NCBI RefSeq assembly: GCF_000018365.1
Contig: NC_011529.1
Coordinates: 558,001-622,000, forward strand
Source: Thermococcus onnurineus NA1
Lineage (GTDB): Archaea; Methanobacteriota_B; Thermococci; Thermococcales; Thermococcaceae
Length of the DNA stretch: 64,000 nucleotides
Direction of reading: 5' to 3'
Made by a program: the position numbers and the translations under genes. The notes beneath the pieces were generated by a model. That model made no database searches and was not told the origin of the DNA. It saw only the letters and a program-made list of their open reading frames with translations. Position 1 is the first letter of the stretch; each line of letters opens with the position of its first letter. Positions 61,296 through 64,000 of this stretch are shown here, piece by piece.

Positions 61296-62475
61296 CGACA
61301 ATCTTGATGATGTCGTTGAACCCGAGCTCGTAGTCCTCTCCAACACGCCTGTGGGTTCTGGCGTTGACGGCGTAGAGGAAGGTCTTTCCGAGGTCTGTGT
61401 GGACTTTGTAGGCTAAGTCCCTCGGCGTTGAGCCCTTGGGTAGTAAGTGGACGTGCGGCAGAACGTTGCCGAACTGGTCTGTGAGCTTGTGCTCGTCCTC
61501 GACCGGGTAAACCGGAACCAACTGGAGTAACTCGAAGACGGCCCTGTTTATGACTTCCTGCACGCCGGTAGAGCCAAACCTGTCGAGAACTTTCTCCTTG
61601 ATGAGCTGGAGAGCCTTTTCCTGCTTGGCGCTCATTGGCTTCAGGATCTTGAAGTCGCTTGAGCCAGGGACGTAGTCTATGAAGCCAGCCTTTGCGGCTT
61701 TTCTGAGGGTGAGCTCAGCCGCCGCTGAAGTCGGAACAACTATGTATCCCCTCTTCTCGCCCTCCTTGATAAGCCTCTCAATATGTTCATCGGTAGCTGC
61801 ATCGGCCTTGTTGGCAGCGATGATAATCGGCTTGTTCACCTTCCTTAGTTCCCTTACGAAGGCCAAAAGATCCTTATCGCTCCATTTCGTGGGATCGTTG
61901 TCCAGACCGAGCCTGTGGATTGCCTCAAAGGCATCTTCCTCGCTTACGCCTATTCCCGTCAGCTGGTCAGCTATCGCCTGCGCCAATTTGAGGTGCTGGA
62001 GCTTTATCCTCTTGGCAAACTTTTCCCAGTTCTTCCTGAGAATGCCGTATATCCAGTAGTCTATCTCCTTCTCCAGGAACTCTATGTCCTCGACCGGGTC
62101 GTGGTAGTCAGTCGGCTGCCCCTCGGCATCGGTCTTGCCCGTAACGTCAACGACGTGGATGAGCGCGGAGGCCATTCTGAGGTCGTCGAGGAACTTGTTG
62201 CCCAGACCGCGGCCCTCGTGGGCGCCGGGGACGAGACCGGCGACGTCGATCATCTTTATCGGGATGAGTGCGAGGCCATCCTTGTATTCGTAGTTCTGCG
62301 GGTTTGGCTTACAGCCGAGCTCCTTGCAGGGGTGCTCCGCTACCGCGTAAGTGACGCCGACGTTGGCATCTATCGTCGTGAAAGGGTAATTGGCAATTTG
62401 AACGTCAACGAGGGTTGCCGCCGAGAAGAAGGTCGATTTTCCAACGTTTGGCTTGCCAACGACACCTATCTCCAT
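61282..62475 (-). CDS. ychF: Obg-like GTPase/ATPase YchF family
   Basis: 397 residues. G1 [16 protein letters not shown], the G2 region [10 protein letters not shown]3 [14 protein letters not shown] and the G4-like NKADAA are present, with a helical insert and a C-terminal TGS domain ([28 protein letters not shown]). Archaeal members associate with ribosomes. The length is normal. ATG 62475 follows GGTGAGC; upstream GTG is unlikely. Convergent overlap with the GH114-like gene. Confidence 0.93.
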   Translation of the reverse strand: MEIGVVGKPNVGKSTFFSAATLVDVQIANYPFTTIDANVGVTYAVAEHPCKELGCKPNPQNYEYKDGLALIPIKMIDVAGLVPGAHEGRGLGNKFLDDLRMASALIHVVDVTGKTDAEGQPTDYHDPVEDIEFLEKEIDYWIYGILRKNWEKFAKRIKLQHLKLAQAIADQLTGIGVSEEDAFEAIHRLGLDNDPTKWSDKDLLAFVRELRKVNKPIIIAANKADAATDEHIERLIKEGEKRGYIVVPTSAAAELTLRKAAKAGFIDYVPGSSDFKILKPMSAKQEKALQLIKEKVLDRFGSTGVQEVINRAVFELLQLVPVYPVEDEHKLTDQFGNVLPHVHLLPKGSTPRDLAYKVHTDLGKTFLYAVNARTHRRVGEDYELGFNDIIKIVATAR

Positions 62476-62582
62476 GCTCACCACCGAGGTAAATTAGTCA
62501 GGGGGTTTTAAAGGGCTATGGTCTGCTACAACTCCGAAAACTATAACTCTCCAAGCATCCTAATCTTTTTTGGTGAATCCCT

Positions 62583-62870
62583 ATGAAAATCTACACCCTC
62601 GTCGAGGACTACTCCGACTATGAGAGCCCATTCCTGGCGCAGCACGGTGTGAGCTTTCTCATCGAAAAAACGGGAAAAGAATCCTCTTCGACGTCGTCGG
62701 CGCGCTGTAAGATAGATGGCGATAGAGGGGATAAGAGCAATCATTGGAAACTTTCACCTGATTGATGCAAGTAAAGAGCGGATAGAGAAAACAATAAACG
62801 GCTTTCTTGAGGTGGACGTGGAGGAGGTTTACACCGGCCACTGCACGGGGCTGAAGGCGGAGGTAGCTTT
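62583..62870 (+). pseudogene. Metallo-beta-lactamase-fold hydrolase with large internal deletion
   Basis: The first part reads MKIYTLVEDYSDYESPF and QHGVSFLIEK; with one more A in the A6 run near 62665 it continues NGKRILFDV, the normal start of an MBL hydrolase of the pterin-phosphate-synthase-like group. The second part, in another frame from about 62716, reads IRAIIGNFHLIDASKERIEK and VEEVYTGHCTGLKAEVAF, the end of the same family. The middle with the HxHxDH site is missing (roughly 100 residues). It is not functional. It joins directly to a CorA fragment. Confidence 0.75.
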
Positions 62871-63083
62871 CTGGAGATCTATGGCAGGAACGACATTATC
62901 AGAATTCTGACCGTTGTCTCAGCGGTTTTCATCCCATTGACGTTCATAACGGGCATCTACGAAATGAACTTCCGCTACATGCCCGAACTGGGGTGGCGCT
63001 ACGGCTACTTCATGACAATATCCGGCATGCTGCTCACTGCCGTTGGGATGCTCCACTACTTCAAAAGAAAGGGGTGGTTATAA
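62871..63083 (+). pseudogene. C-terminal fragment of a CorA magnesium transporter
   Basis: The frame from about 62871 to the TAA at 63081 encodes the two membrane segments of CorA: RILTVVSAVFIPLTFITGIY, then MNFRYMPEL and the final segment ending YFKRKGWL. The family GMN motif reads EMN here. All of the cytosolic funnel domain (about 250 residues) is absent and the fragment follows the MBL remnant without spacer. It is a decayed fusion of two unrelated genes produced by deletion. Confidence 0.75.
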
Positions 63084-63770
63084 ACCGAGGGCCAGCCTCA
63101 CAGCCATTTCCGCTATCACATCGAGCGGGTCAATAAGAGGGACGCTCAAATCCTCGGGCTTTAGCGCAACACTGACCTCCGTGCAACCGGCTATTATGCC
63201 TTCGCTCCTCTTTTCCAGCCTCCTGGCAACCCGGAGGAGAAGTTCCCTGCCCAGCTCGAGGTTTCCAGCTTTAACCCCCTCGTAAATACCCTTCATGACG
63301 AGCTCCTGATCCTTTTTGATGGGCACTGCTATCTGAATCCCCCTGTCAAGGAGGGCACGGTGATAAACAAGGCCCTTAATGGTTCCATCGGTGGCCAAAA
63401 GACCGACCTTCTTAAGTCCCATCTCCTCTATTCTCTTCGCGGTTTCTTCCACCATACTGACGAGTGGTATGCTTATCTTCCTCTGAATGCTTTCCGCGAA
63501 GAAGTGGGCGGTATTGCAGGGCATTATTATAAAGTCCGCCCCCCAGCTCTCGAGCTTTCTGGCGCTCTCTACAAGCTCTGGCCTCGGATCTTCGCCCTCC
63601 CCGAGGATGAACGCCGTCCTGTCGGGTATCTTCGGGTTGTTGTAGATGATTATCCTCGGGTGATCCTGATCCCTCTTTGCTGGTGTCTTCTCGATTATCC
63701 TTCTGAAGAGTTCTGCAGTGGCTAACGGTCCCATGCCGCCGAGTATTCCGATGACCCTCTCGGTCATCAT
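63078..63770 (-). CDS. Aspartate/glutamate racemase family protein
   Basis: 230 residues. Two catalytic cysteines are seen in MPCNTAH (C85) and AGCTEVS (C197), with the start [17 protein letters not shown]. This is the pattern of the well-studied Pyrococcus horikoshii aspartate racemase, a PLP-independent enzyme. The start ATG overlaps the stop of the upstream cupin gene by one base (TAATG), so the two are coupled. Converges on the CorA fragment with a six-base overlap. Confidence 0.92.
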   Translation of the reverse strand: MMTERVIGILGGMGPLATAELFRRIIEKTPAKRDQDHPRIIIYNNPKIPDRTAFILGEGEDPRPELVESARKLESWGADFIIMPCNTAHFFAESIQRKISIPLVSMVEETAKRIEEMGLKKVGLLATDGTIKGLVYHRALLDRGIQIAVPIKKDQELVMKGIYEGVKAGNLELGRELLLRVARRLEKRSEGIIAGCTEVSVALKPEDLSVPLIDPLDVIAEMAVRLALGL

Positions 63771-64000
63771 TACTCCTCCAGCCAGACGGAATCGTCGCCG
63801 TAGTAATTCAGCTTGACCACGAAGAGCCTGAAGGGCTCGTCGCGCTCGTTGATGACCCAGTGGACGGTTTTTGGCTTGACGAGGAAGATGTCGCCCGGTT
63901 TTGCAAGGTACTCGGTATCACCGATGCCGAGCCTGGCCTCGCCGCTTATTATGTAGAACAGCTCGTACTGCTTCTCGTGATAGTGCTTTTTAACCGTCTG
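63770..64000 (-). CDS. Cupin-domain protein (partial, N-terminus off window)
   Basis: The frame is open from the right edge to a TAA at 63770-63772, giving the last 76 residues. Cupin motif 1 is [22 protein letters not shown] and motif 2 is [18 protein letters not shown], as in small mannose-6-phosphate-isomerase-like cupins. It ends [11 protein letters not shown]. It is coupled to the racemase gene downstream. Function unknown. Confidence 0.88.
   Translation of the reverse strand, partial: QTVKKHYHEKQYELFYIISGEARLGIGDTEYLAKPGDIFLVKPKTVHWVINERDEPFRLFVVKLNYYGDDSVWLEE

Noticed and set aside
1-64000. CRISPR array
   Set aside because: No regularly spaced direct repeats of 24-37 bases were seen anywhere in the window.

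Overview
The window is a contiguous piece of a hyperthermophilic euryarchaeal chromosome of the Thermococcus/Pyrococcus type. The evidence is an archaeosine tRNA-guanine transglycosylase, Lsm, L37e and L35Ae proteins, Pelota, archaeal class II GAPDH, a 242-residue SerK-like kinase, an Lhr helicase carrying an intein, a CGP-CTERM sorting tail known from Thermococcaceae, short GGTGAT-type ribosome binding sites, AT-rich TATA boxes and very tight gene packing. No rRNA, CRISPR array or complete insertion sequence is visible.

Layout. 1-1.4 kb: the 5' part of an ABC ATPase fused to an acetyltransferase, followed by a decayed DUF835 gene. 1.9-5.2 kb: a bacterial-type riboflavin operon read leftward (ribD-ribE-ribBA-ribH) facing a prolyl oligopeptidase across a palindromic operator. 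7.3-16.5 kb: a KaiC-like ATPase, an intein-bearing Lhr helicase, a glycosyltransferase, a phosphate permease, tgtA and tRNA-Val. 16.5-19.1 kb: an AT-rich accessory insert next to the tRNA, holding one large protein with a FokI-like nuclease end. 19.2-25.5 kb: DUF763, SerK, a box C/D guide RNA predicted to target the 5' end of 16S rRNA, a HAD phosphatase, and a four-gene zinc-ribbon/coiled-coil/SPFH operon. 25.6-33.9 kb: an AT-rich lipoprotein, an M42 peptidase, a permease, and an ArsR-led operon of membrane and DUF4097 proteins. 34-43.3 kb: a large secreted OB-fold protein, an eIF2B-like isomerase, gap with a glycolytic-motif operator, transporters and glycyl-tRNA synthetase. 43.4-52.8 kb: Lsm-L37e, MATE, ferritin-like/VIT1, trm1, L35Ae, prolidase, Pelota, and a PurM-like/PP-loop gene pair. 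52.8-64 kb: the feoA-feoB-feoC iron operon with a DtxR-type operator, a nucleotide-sugar synthase, diadenylate cyclase, ubiX, a pilin-like protein, a GH114-like protein, YchF, a graveyard of two gene fragments, aspartate racemase and a partial cupin.

How it fits together. Most genes are housekeeping: flavin supply, tRNA modification, translation, proteolysis, iron uptake and storage, and sugar metabolism. The less explained parts are two envelope-type modules (zinc ribbon/SPFH and ArsR/DUF4097), the lone nuclease-bearing accessory gene, the PurM-like plus PP-loop pair, and the dispersed hairpin repeats.

Quality note. Five broken reading frames (DUF835 fragment, second DUF4097 gene, ubiX, pilin-like gene, metallo-hydrolase fragment) are each explained by one missing or extra base in a homopolymer run. 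Sequencing indels are therefore a serious possibility, and at least ubiX, DUF4097 and the pilin-like gene may be intact in the organism.
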